Below, piece after piece: positions 1 to 10,545 of a stretch of 64,000 nucleotides of DNA. Each line of letters opens with the position of its first letter. Position 1 is the first letter of the stretch. The stretch spans positions 90,741,137-90,805,136 of the forward strand of contig CM045988.1 of the NCBI GenBank assembly GCA_025175895.1. Reading direction: 5' to 3'. The translations under genes and the position numbers were made by a program. A model generated the notes under the pieces. That model saw only the letters and a program-made list of their open reading frames with translations, was not told the DNA's origin and did no database searches. The DNA is from Wurfbainia villosa. Taxonomy: Eukaryota; Streptophyta; Magnoliopsida; Zingiberales; Zingiberaceae.

Positions 1-217
1 CACCGTGGACGAATCGGACCGTGGATTAGCGGCGTAGCCGTGAACCACGTTACATCTCCGTGTTTATATTATCTTTGTTTTATGTCTATTTGCTTGTCTT
101 AGTTTATTGCTTCCGCTTGCGCTAACGTTTTGTAGACGAGCAAAATACGACGACCAACGAACGAGGGCTATTCACCCCCCTCTAGCCGGCCAATAGATCA
201 ACCGATCGATCCCAACA
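1..217 (+). repeat. 3' end of a family-A LTR, cut by window edge
   Basis: This stretch matches the last part of the LTRs ending at 20560, 24935, 50655 and 54919. It shares the GTGGATTAGCGGCGTAGCCG block, the TTCCGCTTGCGCTAACG block, the run CACCCCCCTCTAGCCGGCC and the terminal CCCAACA. No primer-binding site follows, so it is the right end of a 3' LTR or a solo LTR. It lies against the 3' side of copia element D1. Confidence 0.8.
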
Positions 218-1328
218 GCATGCTAAGAGAAGTTGTTACGCCTAACTTAGTCACTCTATGTATGATACATAATCATTCTCCCGATGACACAGAGTCATCT
301 CTAAGTGGTACAAAACCATTTATCTTATGGCACACAACCATTTCCCAGGTGATACAAAATCATATTTCTGGTGGTACATAACCGTTTACCTGAAACATCC
401 ATGTCTTGCTTTTTACCCAAATTAAATAATCTCATTTACATCAATATGAACATCTCTAATCCCTTATATTGACCATCATGTCAAGAGCATGTCTCATATT
501 CTAAATATTCACAAACATTTCTGTACACAACAGAAAAGAGTCGACTAGTGAATAATACTCATTAGATGTAAACCTATTTAATCTTCCTTTTTAGTGTGAA
601 TCTATTCATTTTAATCAATCGCTTTCTTAGTCATGTTTCATAGACCGAATCATACATAGTCATAAGTAGACATGCTAAAGTAGCAAATCTTGATTAAAAC
701 TTCAAGTAGACACCTAAATAGTCACAAATGACAAATTTTGAGATCAACATATAATCTCAAAGGGCTCACATAGTAGAGAAGCAGGGATCCATTCTCCTAC
801 TACCCTTAGTGTCGTCTTAACACATGTGGTATGATTCACATGCTACGATGTCGTCCTCTTTACCAATAAAGAGCGCATGTTTCCCTCAAATTAACATCGT
901 ACAGATTTCGATCTAGACATTCCCAATGTCTAATCCAGAATTCAACACATGAATCTAGAATTCAACATATGAATTCTAATCTGGCTCAAAAACAGGTATA
1001 GTAAATGGTGGGTTCATTTACTTCGATCATTTACCACAAAATGATCTTATCTTGATACAAATATCAAGACGACCCTAACTTATAGGAATGTAACAAATTT
1101 TACAGCTTCCAAAGCTAACAACCACATAGGCTGACCTATAAGCATCGGTCTTACCTCTATTCATACACAACAAATAGAGATGATTGTCCATGTGAGAGGA
1201 CCAATCACTACCTGCCAACATGCTTATCGAGATCTTATCACTAGAATGTAACATAACATACACTGAATATATTATAGCTGACATTTCAAACAATCAAATC
1301 ATAATATTCAATTGTCATTTCAAAACTG
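218..1328 (-). other. 3' untranslated part of copia D1
   Basis: This segment lies downstream of the RNase H stop on the minus strand. It aligns by eye to 62043-62770, downstream of the pol remnant of D2, including the shared words GGTAGTAG and AGTGATTGGTCCTCTC. A short frame at 1293-1075 matches 62083-62292 in the same phase. No known domain is recognised. A clear 3' LTR start was not found. Confidence 0.5.
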
Positions 1329-2184
1329 TTACATTCTACGAAGTCCCATGGACTTTACATGCTCATTAAATGACTCTTTAGTCATTGGCTTAGTAAAAGG
1401 ATCTGCAAGCATAGCTCGTGTAGGGATATACTCAAGAATCACCTTCTTTTTAGCAATAATATCCCTTATAAAGTTGTACTTTATAGCTATATGCTTGTCC
1501 TTGCTGTGATATTTGGGATCTTTGGAAAAGATAAGCAGTCGGACTCTCTCCGCATCCTCAAGAATCTTCAAATGCTTTAGGAACCTCCTCAATCAGACTG
1601 CTTCTTACACAGCTGCTGAACATGCCACATATTCAGCTTCCATTGTAGATAAGGCCACACAGGCCTGTTTCTTGCTGTTCCAGGAGATGGCGCCACCATT
1701 CAACAAGAACGCATAGCTTGATGTTGATTTTCTATCATCCAGGTCCCCGGCTCAATCTGCATCTGAATATCCCTTTAGGCTCATATCTGATCCTTGATAA
1801 TAGAGACAATAATCTGTCGTCGCCTTCAAATATCTGAAAATCCTTTTTACTGCTTTCCAGTGTCTCGATCACAGGTTTGGTGGGCAAACAGCTTACTAAG
1901 CCCGCATCATGATATCGGACAGTACACATCATAGTATACATTAAACTACCTATGGCACTTGCATATGGTTTTTTATTCATGTCGGCTATTTCAGTTGGAG
2001 TCTTGGGACTCATACTTTTGCTCAAAACAGTACCTTTCGCAATAGGTGTCTGTTCACTATTGCAGTTAGACATGTTGAAATGTTGTAACATCTTAGTAAT
2101 ATAAGACTCTTGTGACAAACCCAAAAGTCTCTTTGATCGATCCCGGATGATCTTAACCCCTAAGATGTATTCAGCTTCTCCCAT
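1329..2184 (-). pseudogene. Copia RT C-terminal part and RNase H, broken
   Basis: This is the end of the D1 polyprotein. The part at 2184-1735 begins with the copia signature GEAEYILGVKIIRDRSKR, follows with SYITKMLQHFNM, and then the YASAIGSLMYTMM box typical of the RT-RNase H linker. A frameshift near 1900 turns the following sequence into nonsense. The RNase H end is readable again at 1592-1329, with KYHSKDKHIAIKYNFIRDI and ADPFTKPMTKESF, closing with a GLRRM-stop. The protein would degrade the RNA strand during reverse transcription in the virus-like particle. It is separated from the RT frame at 2238 by a frameshift and stop, so no functional product is expected. Confidence 0.85.
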
Positions 2185-2237
2185 ATCTATTGTGTCAAAT
2201 TGAGAAGACAGCCACTTTTTGACTTCTACAGTAAAAC

Positions 2238-4380
2238 CTATGTCATTTCCTCACTATCGATATCATCAACATATAATGATAAAATGACATACTTTCCTTT
2301 TTCCTTCTTTAGGAAAACGCAATGATCCTCATTGATCATTTCGAAACCATAAGATAAAACCACTTTGTTAAATCTTATGTTCCATTGTCTTGACGCTTGC
2401 TTCAGCCCATATATAGATTTCTTCAATCTACATACTTTATCCTCTTGGCCTAAAGCAACGAAACCTTCTAGTTGAACCATATAGATTTCCTCGTCAAGCT
2501 CACCGTTAAGGAAAGCGGTTTTGACATCCATCTGATGTAATTCCAAGTCATAATGCGCCACAAAGGCTAAAATAACTCGGATTGACACAAACTTCACTAC
2601 GGGAGAAAATGTCTCTTCAAAGTCAATACCCTCTCTTTGGGTAAATCCTTTTGCAACCAAACGAGCCTTGTATCGGTTAATCGATCCATCAGACTTCCTC
2701 TTTATTTTGAGAATCCACTTATTCCCAATAGCCCTTCGGCCAGGAGGAAGATCGACTAACTCCCAAACTTGATTCCGAATCATTGACTCCATTTCTTCTT
2801 CCATTGCACTTTTCCACTTATCTCTAACCCTACATCCCAACGCATCCTCAACTGATTGAGGTTCATCTTCGTCAACTGGGAGTGTTATGATTGTCTCGTT
2901 CTCAATGTCAAACCTTCTTTTAGTTATGATCTTACGAACACTTTTTCGTAAGTTGGGCTGTTGAGAAGTCACCCCGTAATCAAGCACATTACTCCCACTT
3001 GGTTGACTAGGTTCAGGTATCCCACTGGACACCTGTCTTGTTGATAATGACTCATCCTCCTCAAAAAGAGGAACTGTCTTATCAACTTCACCCTTAGTTG
3101 GGAACTCAGTTTCTAGAAAAGTGGCATCTCTAGACTCAATCTCAGAGATTGTTCCATCTTGTTGCTCACCTATAAAAACATAACCTTTTGAGGTCTCAGA
3201 ATATCTTATAAAGATACATTTCTTACCTCTAGGTCCGAGTTTTCCATATTTGTGAGAACTATCATGAACGTAGGCAGCTGACCCCCAGGGTCTCAGATTG
3301 CTCAAATCTAGTTTTCTGCCCGTCCAACGTTCATATGGGGTTGATGGAACTGACTTTGAAGGCACTTTGTTAAGTATATAGGCCGCAGCTAGTAATGCAT
3401 CTCCCCAATAGGAGACCGGCAAATTAGCCTGCGCCATCATAGACCTAACCATTTCAAGAAGAGTCATATTTCTTCTTTCAACAATCCCATTTTGCTGTGG
3501 AGTTCCTGGGATCGTTAGCTGTCTAATAATCCCCTTATCATTACATGTCATCTTGAACAAATCAGACAGATATTCACCCCCACGGTCAGTGCGTAAGGCC
3601 TTAACCTTACGTTCCGTTTGATTCTCAACTTCGTTCAAATAACGAATGAAATAATCCAACGCTTCAGATTTTTGAGAAATCAAATACACATGATCATACC
3701 TAGTGAAATCATCAATAATTGTAATGAAGTAGGAAGCTCCATGCCTAGCCTTCACACTCATCGGACCACAAATATCCGAATGAATCAATTGCAATGGCAA
3801 GTCTGCTCTAATAGCCTTTCCAAATGGTTTCCTAGTTGCTTTTCCAGCAAGACAATGCTCACATACAGACAAGTTAATCTTAGCACGAGAGCCCAATAAA
3901 CCCTCTCTAGCTAATCGATTCATGCGATCTTGTCCTATATGTCTCAATCTAGCATGTCAAACCTTATCGGATATATCCGCATTACTAGTAAGAGCAATGT
4001 TTGAAAAACAACTATGAATCGCACAATTCACATCAGGCACCACATCTAGTACCATAAAACCATTAGATAAATAACCATATCCGATTGACACAGAGTTAAC
4101 CTGAAGTTCTACACAACGACTGAAAAAATTTACAGAGTACCCCAAATCAAGAAGACAAGTAACAGATACTAGATTCCTTCGAATCTCTGGAGCATACAAG
4201 ACATCATGTAGAAACAAAGTACTTCCACCACGAAGGTTAAGTTTACAAGTGTCGACTCCCTTGACTTCGACTCTTGCATTGTTTCCTACATAGATCCATT
4301 TGTTGCGGTACGCGTACTCACATATGTAACCCGCTCTCGAGCTACATGGTTGGTTGCTCCGAATCTATAATCCACAAAGG
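2238..4380 (-). pseudogene. Copia protease remnant, integrase and reverse transcriptase, broken
   Basis: Starting on the right, 4380-4230 holds a protease remnant (GATNHVARERV) and 4217-3957 the gag-pre-integrase segment (LHDVLYAPEIRRNL). A TGA replaces a Trp codon at 3957-3955. From 3947 the integrase reads through: zinc-binding CEHC, then HSDICGP, RTDRGGEY and NGIVERRN, which supply the three acidic catalytic residues. RT follows with GFTQREGIDFEETFSPV, FLNGELDEEIYMV, IYGLKQASRQW and the YVDD active site. After YVDD an indel shifts the frame and it ends at 2238. The 569-codon open stretch is the best preserved part of D1. It integrates and reverse-transcribes element DNA in the family; this copy is not expected to work. 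Confidence 0.9.
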
Positions 4381-4399
4381 ATAAGAATCACCCAAGATT

Positions 4400-5166
4400 A
4401 GCAACAAAATGCTCGGAAGAGACTAGAAGTTACCTTCTTTGGCTCAAGACACTCCGAGCAAAGTGGCCCTTCTTGCCCTGATTAAAGCAAGATAACTTGC
4501 TTTTAGGTTTCTTCCTGCCTTCTTCTTCTTGATTTGATCCTTCTCAGACGATAGTGACCTTCTTATTCTTTCCCTTTCCCTTCTTGTACCATTTTTCTTG
4601 GATCCGATCCAAAGAGTAGGTAAAATCCTCCTGATTCTACTCTCTCGACCTCACCAACAGACATGGCGTGAGACATCGAAAGTCTTAATACTCACCGTTT
4701 GTGAGTTAAGGTGCTTCATGGTCTCCCAAGAATCGAGAAGAGAAGCACCCCGATCATATTTGACATCTCCCCGAGATGTTGAACCATCGTTGCATTCGGG
4801 CGCTTCAGTAGTCGTTGAACCCGATCGTCACCGCTTACTCGACTTATTCCACTGTCTCTCTAAGGGCTACCTGCATCGCATGAGAAGGATATGACTATAC
4901 TCTAACACTAGGTCATCCACCATTGAACTTATCAATATGCCTTAGCGGGAATCCTCCTTTTCCATACCTTATAGGCATCAAGGTCACGCTCAGATCGGTC
5001 GCTACATTTCTCTGCGTTAACTCAGTTCCATCATAACCTGAGTAACAACCTCTAGGACTTCCTGTTCCTCAAGAACATACTGAATCTTGAGGTGCCATAT
5101 TTTATAGTTATTCTCATTCAGTTTTTCACCTTTGTTCAGTTCAGCTATGATGTTTTTAGTTGTCAT
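4400..5166 (-). pseudogene. Copia gag, frameshifted
   Basis: Translation of the minus strand from the ATG at 5166-5164 gives MTTKNIIAELNKGEKL and then an NYKIWHLKIQYVLEEQE stretch, a typical start of a copia Gag. After about 47 codons a stop and a +1 shift occur; in the next frame the family word ERDLDAYKVWKR is readable. Near 4490-4440 a damaged zinc knuckle (GKKGHFARS) remains, with expected Cys residues lost. Gag would form the virus-like particle and bind genomic RNA. The same start is found in D2 at 42383. A TTAG or ATAG acceptor-like site sits a few bases upstream of the ATG in both copies, so gag may be translated from a spliced RNA. Confidence 0.75.
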
Positions 5167-5587
5167 AACCTAACATAAATAAACACATTATTTAGTTACT
5201 CAGTGTATATTTTTATGTATGTAATATCAAAAATAAACTCAAGATAAATCTGATCTGGTTTACAAAATTAAGTGACAACTGCGTTATCACTCATCATTTG
5301 TATGTGCCAATCAGACTTATATTGATATATTTTTATTACATACATCCCACTTAATGATATTAATCATTATTACAGCATGATATTACACATTAAATGAACA
5401 TATCATTATATACTCATTTGAACTAATCAAGGGCATATTCAATAATCATGCATCATGTAGAGTCAACAGCATTAAATGAACTAATCATTTTAAATGAACA
5501 CATCATTAAAATAAACATGCTATTTTGTGTCAACAAATAACAAACTCTACTAAGAATGTAACAGATTACATTCTACCTACTCATAAA
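5167..5587 (-). other. Spacer between the extra frame and gag in D1
   Basis: This AT-rich stretch lies between the stop of the membrane-anchored frame and the gag ATG. It aligns to 41943-42382 in D2. It holds several copies of a word close to TTAAATGAAC followed by ATCATT at about 5390-5520. On the minus strand it ends in a TTTATTTATGTTAG acceptor-like sequence just before the gag ATG, so it may act as an intron. No coding potential is seen. Confidence 0.5.
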
Positions 5588-6103
5588 CTAAAACAACTCA
5601 TAATAGACTAGATAAGCGATTACTGCTCCCACTAGGACAAGCCCTAGCGCAGCAGTAATCATGACATGTCCCCTCCGTCTGGACTCAACTACAGTACTCT
5701 CTACTGGGACACTCACAGGCAACACATGCTGCCCTGATACAGAGTCCTTTAAAGACCTCACTAATCGAGAACCAAAATCTTCCACAGGATCTTCTTCAGG
5801 ATCCTCTTCACAGTCAGCATAGTTTATCAGCTCTGTGCACAACTGGGTATATGAAATGCGTCATTCATATAACCCCCAAAATTGTCGTGCCGCGTCAGTA
5901 AGATTATCGGGCAATGAACGAATCAACGTCCAAATCCTGTAGTTATCTAATACTGGAAACTCCTGCATTTCGAGCTTCCAGAATAGTCTATCCAGTTTCC
6001 CAATGTGTCCAAGGACTCCATGGTAAGGGTCATATTCCAAATCTTCGATAGTCTCTCTATACCGATTACGCAACACATCGCGCCGGGTCATAGTGGTATA
6101 CAT
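5588..6103 (-). pseudogene. Extra frame upstream of gag: Gag-like domain plus C-terminal membrane anchor
   Basis: Read from ATG 6103-6101, the frame covers about 171 codons with one in-frame TGA after QFWGLYE. The first part (YDPYHGVLGHIGKLDRLFWK, then LIRSLPDNL) resembles the helical middle of a copia Gag. A second block reads SYTQLCTELINYADCEED. An acidic stretch follows, then SRRRGH and a hydrophobic run of about 21 residues (MITAALGLVLVGAVIAYLV) ending YYELF-stop, which looks like a tail anchor. The ATG lies nine bases after a TTTTACAG splice acceptor. The same frame, acceptor and hydrophobic tail occur in D2 (25435-25762 joined to 41779-41942). The function is not known; the Gag-like reading is an inference from pattern only. 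Confidence 0.65.
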
Positions 6104-7077
6104 CCGCGCTATCTGTAAAATTGAAATAAATCATGTCAGTACATAACCGACAAAACCAGTACAAATACCGGTATATTCCAATTAATCAAGGCACAGAACA
6201 AATACACATATATCAAGAAGAACTAAACTTCTTGAATTTTAGGCTATAATTAATTGACCCATTGATCAATCAATTTTGACCCATAGACAGTCATAAACTA
6301 GTTCTATCTTTAAGTTATCCACGTCAGATTCCAATTGTTCCAAAACAACCCATCTAACCATAGTTATGAGTTTAGTCAACCAAAGTCAACTTTACACAAT
6401 TCTTGTGTAAATTTAATTGGACACTTAGCCTTTTGTTGGAATCAAATTAATTGAACCCATGTCCAATTAAAATTTGATTCAAAGCCCATTTAATTCGGCC
6501 CAATTAAACCAAACTAAATTTTCCTTTTTTTTTTAATAAATAAGAAAAAAAAACTTAATCGGTACAAAACAGATTAATAAAAAAAACTTTTTTTTTAATA
6601 AATAAAAATCAATCCGTACAAAACAGATTAAAAAAAATTTATATGAAAAACTTCCTGTGCCCTAATCGCGGCGCCACAAGACTGGCGCAGCGATAGCCCG
6701 TCGTCGTCGCCTCCATCGCCGTGCGCCTTGCCTAACGCCGGTGGTTGTTGCCCTCAGAGGCTATCGCCTCGCGCCGGCACTAATCTCGAGCGCCTCCATC
6801 CGTGCCTCTGCGGCGTCGGGCAGCCATCGCCGTCGTCTCGCGCGGCCACGGCGGCGCCGCTCCGTGCCGTCGCCTCCATCGCCATGGCCGGCCGTCTCGA
6901 GCCGTCGGGGCGTCTTGCGTCGCCGAAGCGATCGGATGCGACAGCCGCGTCGCTACTGATTTAACCGAGAGAGAAGTTCTGTTCTCGATTGTCCGCTCCG
7001 GCGAGGAAATCAAATAGGGATTTTCCTCCGGCGAAGAAATCAAGCATGTATGGAAAAGAATTTCAGTATTTACGCAT
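6104..7077 (-). other. D1 leader: GC-rich exon-like block and probable intron
   Basis: Between the primer-binding site and the extra frame lies about 970 bp. 7060-6660 is strongly GC-rich and looks like plant first-exon sequence. It is open on both strands, but no domain is recognised. 6650-6113 is AT-rich and ends on the minus strand in ATTTCAATTTTACAG, a good acceptor. The donor is not obvious. The GC-rich block has no counterpart near D2, so it could be captured host sequence. Confidence 0.45.
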
Positions 7078-7089
7078 GCTTTGATACCA
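7078..7089 (-). other. Primer-binding site of D1
   Basis: The minus strand reads TGGTATCAAAGC directly inside the LTR end ATACAACA. This is complementary to the 3' end of initiator-Met tRNA with one variant base compared with TGGTATCAGAGC. The same variant is used by element E (36766-36777). Confidence 0.8.
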
Positions 7090-7090
7090 A

Positions 7091-7900
7091 TGTTGTATAT
7101 ACCTGTTCTTGTTGATTACCTGGGAGGAATTTCGACTTGTGTCGGAGGAAAGATCACGGAAATCCGGAAGACTCCTCTGTTTCCACAGACCAAAATCCGG
7201 ATGCTTCTCTGATCACTTTCAACCTCTTCGTCGAGCAGCGCTTCGCCTAGCAACCAGCCTTGGACACACTCCTTCCCTTTTTAAGGGAAGGAGATGCACG
7301 TGCTCGAGGCGGTTCCACGAACTGCCTATGTGCAGTTCGTGGAACTGCCACGAACTTCCAACATCCGTCGCCGCAGGTACCAATACAATAAAAAGAATGA
7401 TAAACAAACTGCGTCAGCGACCAATTAAAACCCCAAGGCAATTCATAATTCCGGAAGACGAAATGCACAAAATCCAAACAGAAACACTACAAACGCAACT
7501 AGTTCATGAGAATACATGGCGAATAATATCAAACCTAGCCTCATCAAACGAGCAAAAAATACGATTTGGAACGCCTGAGAAAGAAGGCGAGCGTACCATT
7601 TTTCCGGAAGAAGAAACAGAAACGAACGCGTGCGGATTCGCCGGTACCTCAGCAATCAAAGGTTTAGCAGGACAGATCAGGAGCGAGCTGAGACCCGGCG
7701 AGACTACGATGGAATGGAACGGAGATTTGAGTTTTGCCTGGATCTCGACTACACTGGACGGATATACAAAATCACCCTGAGACAGTTTACTGTTTACCTG
7801 CTGATTTTGTTACATCAGACGGTGTTTCGTCCGGAAGCATCAGACGGCCAAACTTTAAAAAATTCATAAATTTCTTAAACAAAGTCTTCACCCACTAACA
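7091..7900 (-). repeat. Candidate 5' LTR of D1
   Basis: On the minus strand this begins TGTTAGTGGGTGAAG and ends GGTATATACAACA, immediately before the primer-binding site. It contains a TTAAAAAG TATA-like box within a short inverted repeat at 7271-7291 and a perfect 14-bp inverted repeat at 7312-7345. No second copy is present in the window to confirm the outer end. Long open frames on either strand here have no recognisable domain. Confidence 0.5.
7271..7345. repeat. Two short inverted repeats in the D1 LTR
   Basis: CCTTCCCTT and AAGGGAAGG form a 9-bp stem over TTT at 7271-7291, covering the TATA-like box on the minus strand. GTTCCACGAACTGC (7312-7325) is the exact inverse of 7332-7345, with a 6-base loop. 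On the minus strand both fall near the expected transcription start, so they would fold in the RNA or could act as a regulatory dyad. Confidence 0.7.
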
Positions 7901-8049
7901 GGACAACATCGATTTCAAATTTAAAATTGTTCAAAATATAATTTTATAATTTCATATTTATGAAAGAATACATTTTATTTTTTTTATCCCTCTCGTTAAA
8001 CATGGATATTAAACTGATCGAAAAAAAATAATATTAAAAATTTAAATCT

Positions 8050-8450
8050 CAAATTCACTGTATTCCTGAGAATATAATTTTCAGTACCATTTTTTTCAGT
8101 CAGTTGATATTGTACGTGGTGTTAGAAATTTAAATCACAATACCACTGTATTTCTGGGAATAAAATTCTCAATACCACTGTGTTCTTGAGAATAAAATTC
8201 TCAGTATCATTTTTTTCCTTAGGCAATTTATATTGTATATAGTGTTGAGAATTTAAATCCCAGAATCATTATGTTCCTGAAAATTTAAATCTCATGACCA
8301 CAGTGTTCCTGGAAATATAATTTTCAGCACCATTTTTTTCTATATGAGTTTGATATTGTACGTGGTACTGGGAATTCAAATCTTATGACCACTATGTTCT
8401 TAGAAATATAATTTTCATCATCATCTTTTTTTCGATCAGCTTGATATCCA
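8050..8450. repeat. Degenerate tandem repeat, about 120-130 bp unit
   Basis: Three to four imperfect units share the words CACTGTGTTCCTGAGAATA, ATTTTCAGTACCATTTTTTT, TTGATATTGTACGTGGTGTT and GAGAATTTAAATC. The sequence is AT-rich, without coding potential. The unit borders were set by eye. Confidence 0.6.
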
Positions 8451-10320
8451 CATTTGACGGGAGGGATAAAAAAAGAATGAGATGTGATCTTTGATAAATA
8501 TAAAACTATGAAATTGTATTTGAATAATTCCAAACTTGAGATGCGTCCTTTGATAATTATTGTATTCTTATTAAGAAGGCAAACTCTCGTGATCAAGGTC
8601 ACCAAATAAAATTCCTAAAATCCACCGTTGAATGTCCCAACAAAAAATCGAATCATAATATTCTATGAAATGTCTTTCTCCTTGCCCATACACCATGCGG
8701 GGTGAATGTCTTTCTTTTATTAGCATCACTATATTTGAATATTTGGTTTAATTAATCTCTGAAAATGACTGACTCTATCTCATGAATTTTCGGGATACCT
8801 CATCAACAATTGAGCCAGATAAGATCGAAGTCATAATGGTCTCCATCAGCCACTAAGGATAAATTAGAAAAGCACCCATAACTTTTTCACGGTTGAGTCT
8901 AGACTCTAAAATCGCGTCATCTCTAAATGACGGTTTAACGTTAAAATCGTACTCCGTGCATCGAATAAATTTCTGGATCCAAAGACACCCGAATAAATTT
9001 TTTTTAAATTCATCACTGAACAATATCGCCAAGGAGGGAGCCACGTTATAAGTTACCCGAGTGTTAGCCCAGGGCAAAAATAAAAAAATACACTGTAGCA
9101 CACTGTATCACTCTTTAATTTTTTTTTAGAGTTAATTCGGAGGAGAAAATTAAACGGTTAATTAGCCCGGAGCTCTGACCGGGGCTGGCTCCGCCCTTGA
9201 ATATCGCAGCAAATAATCGATCTGTATTCTCCTATGAGATATCTCTCTATTTTTATCATTGCACCGTGTTCTTGGGATTGAAATAAAATAAATTTCAATT
9301 AACTAAAAATTTATATATATCAGCTTTGTTTCAATCATCCAAGAGACGTTAATTTTTTTTATAATCCAGTATCTAAATTTTTTGAGTCGACTAAGTTCTA
9401 AAGATTGACGACTTAGTCCCATAGAAGCTTCCACCGATGGAATAAAATCGGGAAGCATGCACGACAAGAAGTCCAACAATTCAGAGTCTTAAAAAAAAAA
9501 AGTCACATTTCAATTAAATAAAAAAATGATTCCCCGTTGATTTCTCTCTCGCTATTTTTTTTATTTTGTAAATTTATATAATAATTTTGAGCAAAACTAT
9601 TTATAATATTATATTAATTAAATTTCATTAATAAATACTCTTTTGTCTTTTTTTTAGACTTTGAAATTGTTCTATTTTTATTTTCAATTTAAATTAATTT
9701 ATAATTATGTAAGAGTTTAGTTAAAGTTATTATATGATACCACAGGATAAATTCACATTTTAGCACCGGATTCGGGCGCCTAAAACTCATAAATGATTCT
9801 TATCTCATCACTCTGATTTTTCTAGAATTGTTGGCATAAATAATAGAATTAATATCAGAAAATGTGTTTATAGGGTGCAAAAAATATAGAAAATATTTAT
9901 ATTTAAAATTTGAGCAGACTCTAAAACTAACGAGGAACAAGAAAATAAAGATAAAATAAATGACTCTAAATATTATAAGAAATATAATAAAATATTATTT
10001 TATAAGATTTAGATTATTTATAGTTTTGGCTAAAAACTCTTCCCATCAGTATAAATTTCAACGACAATCTTTTGATGCAAACGTTGTGGAGCCCGATTTT
10101 TTTAATCGAACAAAGAAAATATATATTATGAAACCAATAAAAAGATATACATACTAAGTGATAAAAAAAATTATTTAATATCAGATATTCAATTTTTTGA
10201 GAGTAATCCATTTGATCAAATAAATTTTTTTTATTGATCGACGGAATAAATCAAGATGTATTTAAAAATTTTATTTTATTAAAAAAAATTATGATACATT
10301 ATAATTGAAAATCTTAGAGC
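8451..10320. other. AT-rich spacer, nothing recognised
   Basis: No frame with a recognisable domain, no LTR end and no RNA gene were seen. There are several poly-A and poly-T runs. Short frames in both directions are what is expected by chance. Confidence 0.5.
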
Positions 10321-10545
10321 AAAATACGATTACGTACGTTTGTCTCCAATGTTTTTCATTATCGTCGGTCCCTCGATGATGATGAAAAAAGATAAATCAT
10401 AAGAGGCTTTGCCCATAATAATGAAGGGTAGTTCTCAACTTAGAGAGAGTTTTAAATCGCCATCGGATTTTGATTCCTATATTTTTTAGAGCATATTTAT
10501 ACTTATACTGTTCTAATTAACGGACCATCCCAGCGGAATTATAAT
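10321..10545 (+). repeat. Dispersed short repeat, copy 1
   Basis: This segment matches 14703-14910 and 63015-63245 over words such as CGATTACGT, CCAATG, GTCCCTCGATGATGA, AGATAAATCATAAGAGGC and GACCATCCCAG. The family length is about 220 bp. A degenerate pol III B-box-like word close to GGATTTTGATTCC is present, so a SINE origin is possible but unproven. Confidence 0.6.

Larger units (their letters stand above)
218..7900 (-). mobile_element. Decayed Ty1/copia LTR retrotransposon (copy D1)
   Basis: On the minus strand the order is candidate LTR (7900-7091), primer-binding site (7089-7078), leader with a splice acceptor, an extra Gag-like frame (6103-5588), gag (from 5166), protease, integrase, RT and RNase H (stop 1331-1329), then a 3' untranslated stretch. 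Integrase before RT is the copia order. No matching 3' LTR was found on the left, where a family-A LTR abuts at 217, so that end is probably lost. The frames carry several stops and frameshifts, so the copy is inactive. The right boundary at 7900 is tentative: it rests on a TG...CA style end (CCCACTAACA) and no target duplication was seen. Confidence 0.75.

Noticed and set aside
1312..1716. Plus-strand frames over the RNase H end of D1
   Set aside because: They are antisense to recognisable RNase H sequence on the minus strand.
6728..7043. Several overlapping Arg/Ala-rich frames on both strands
   Set aside because: They result from the GC-rich composition of the D1 leader. No frame can be preferred and no domain is seen.
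7109..7780. Plus-strand open frame of about 223 codons
   Set aside because: It begins at TTG, lies antisense to the candidate D1 LTR and has no recognisable domain.
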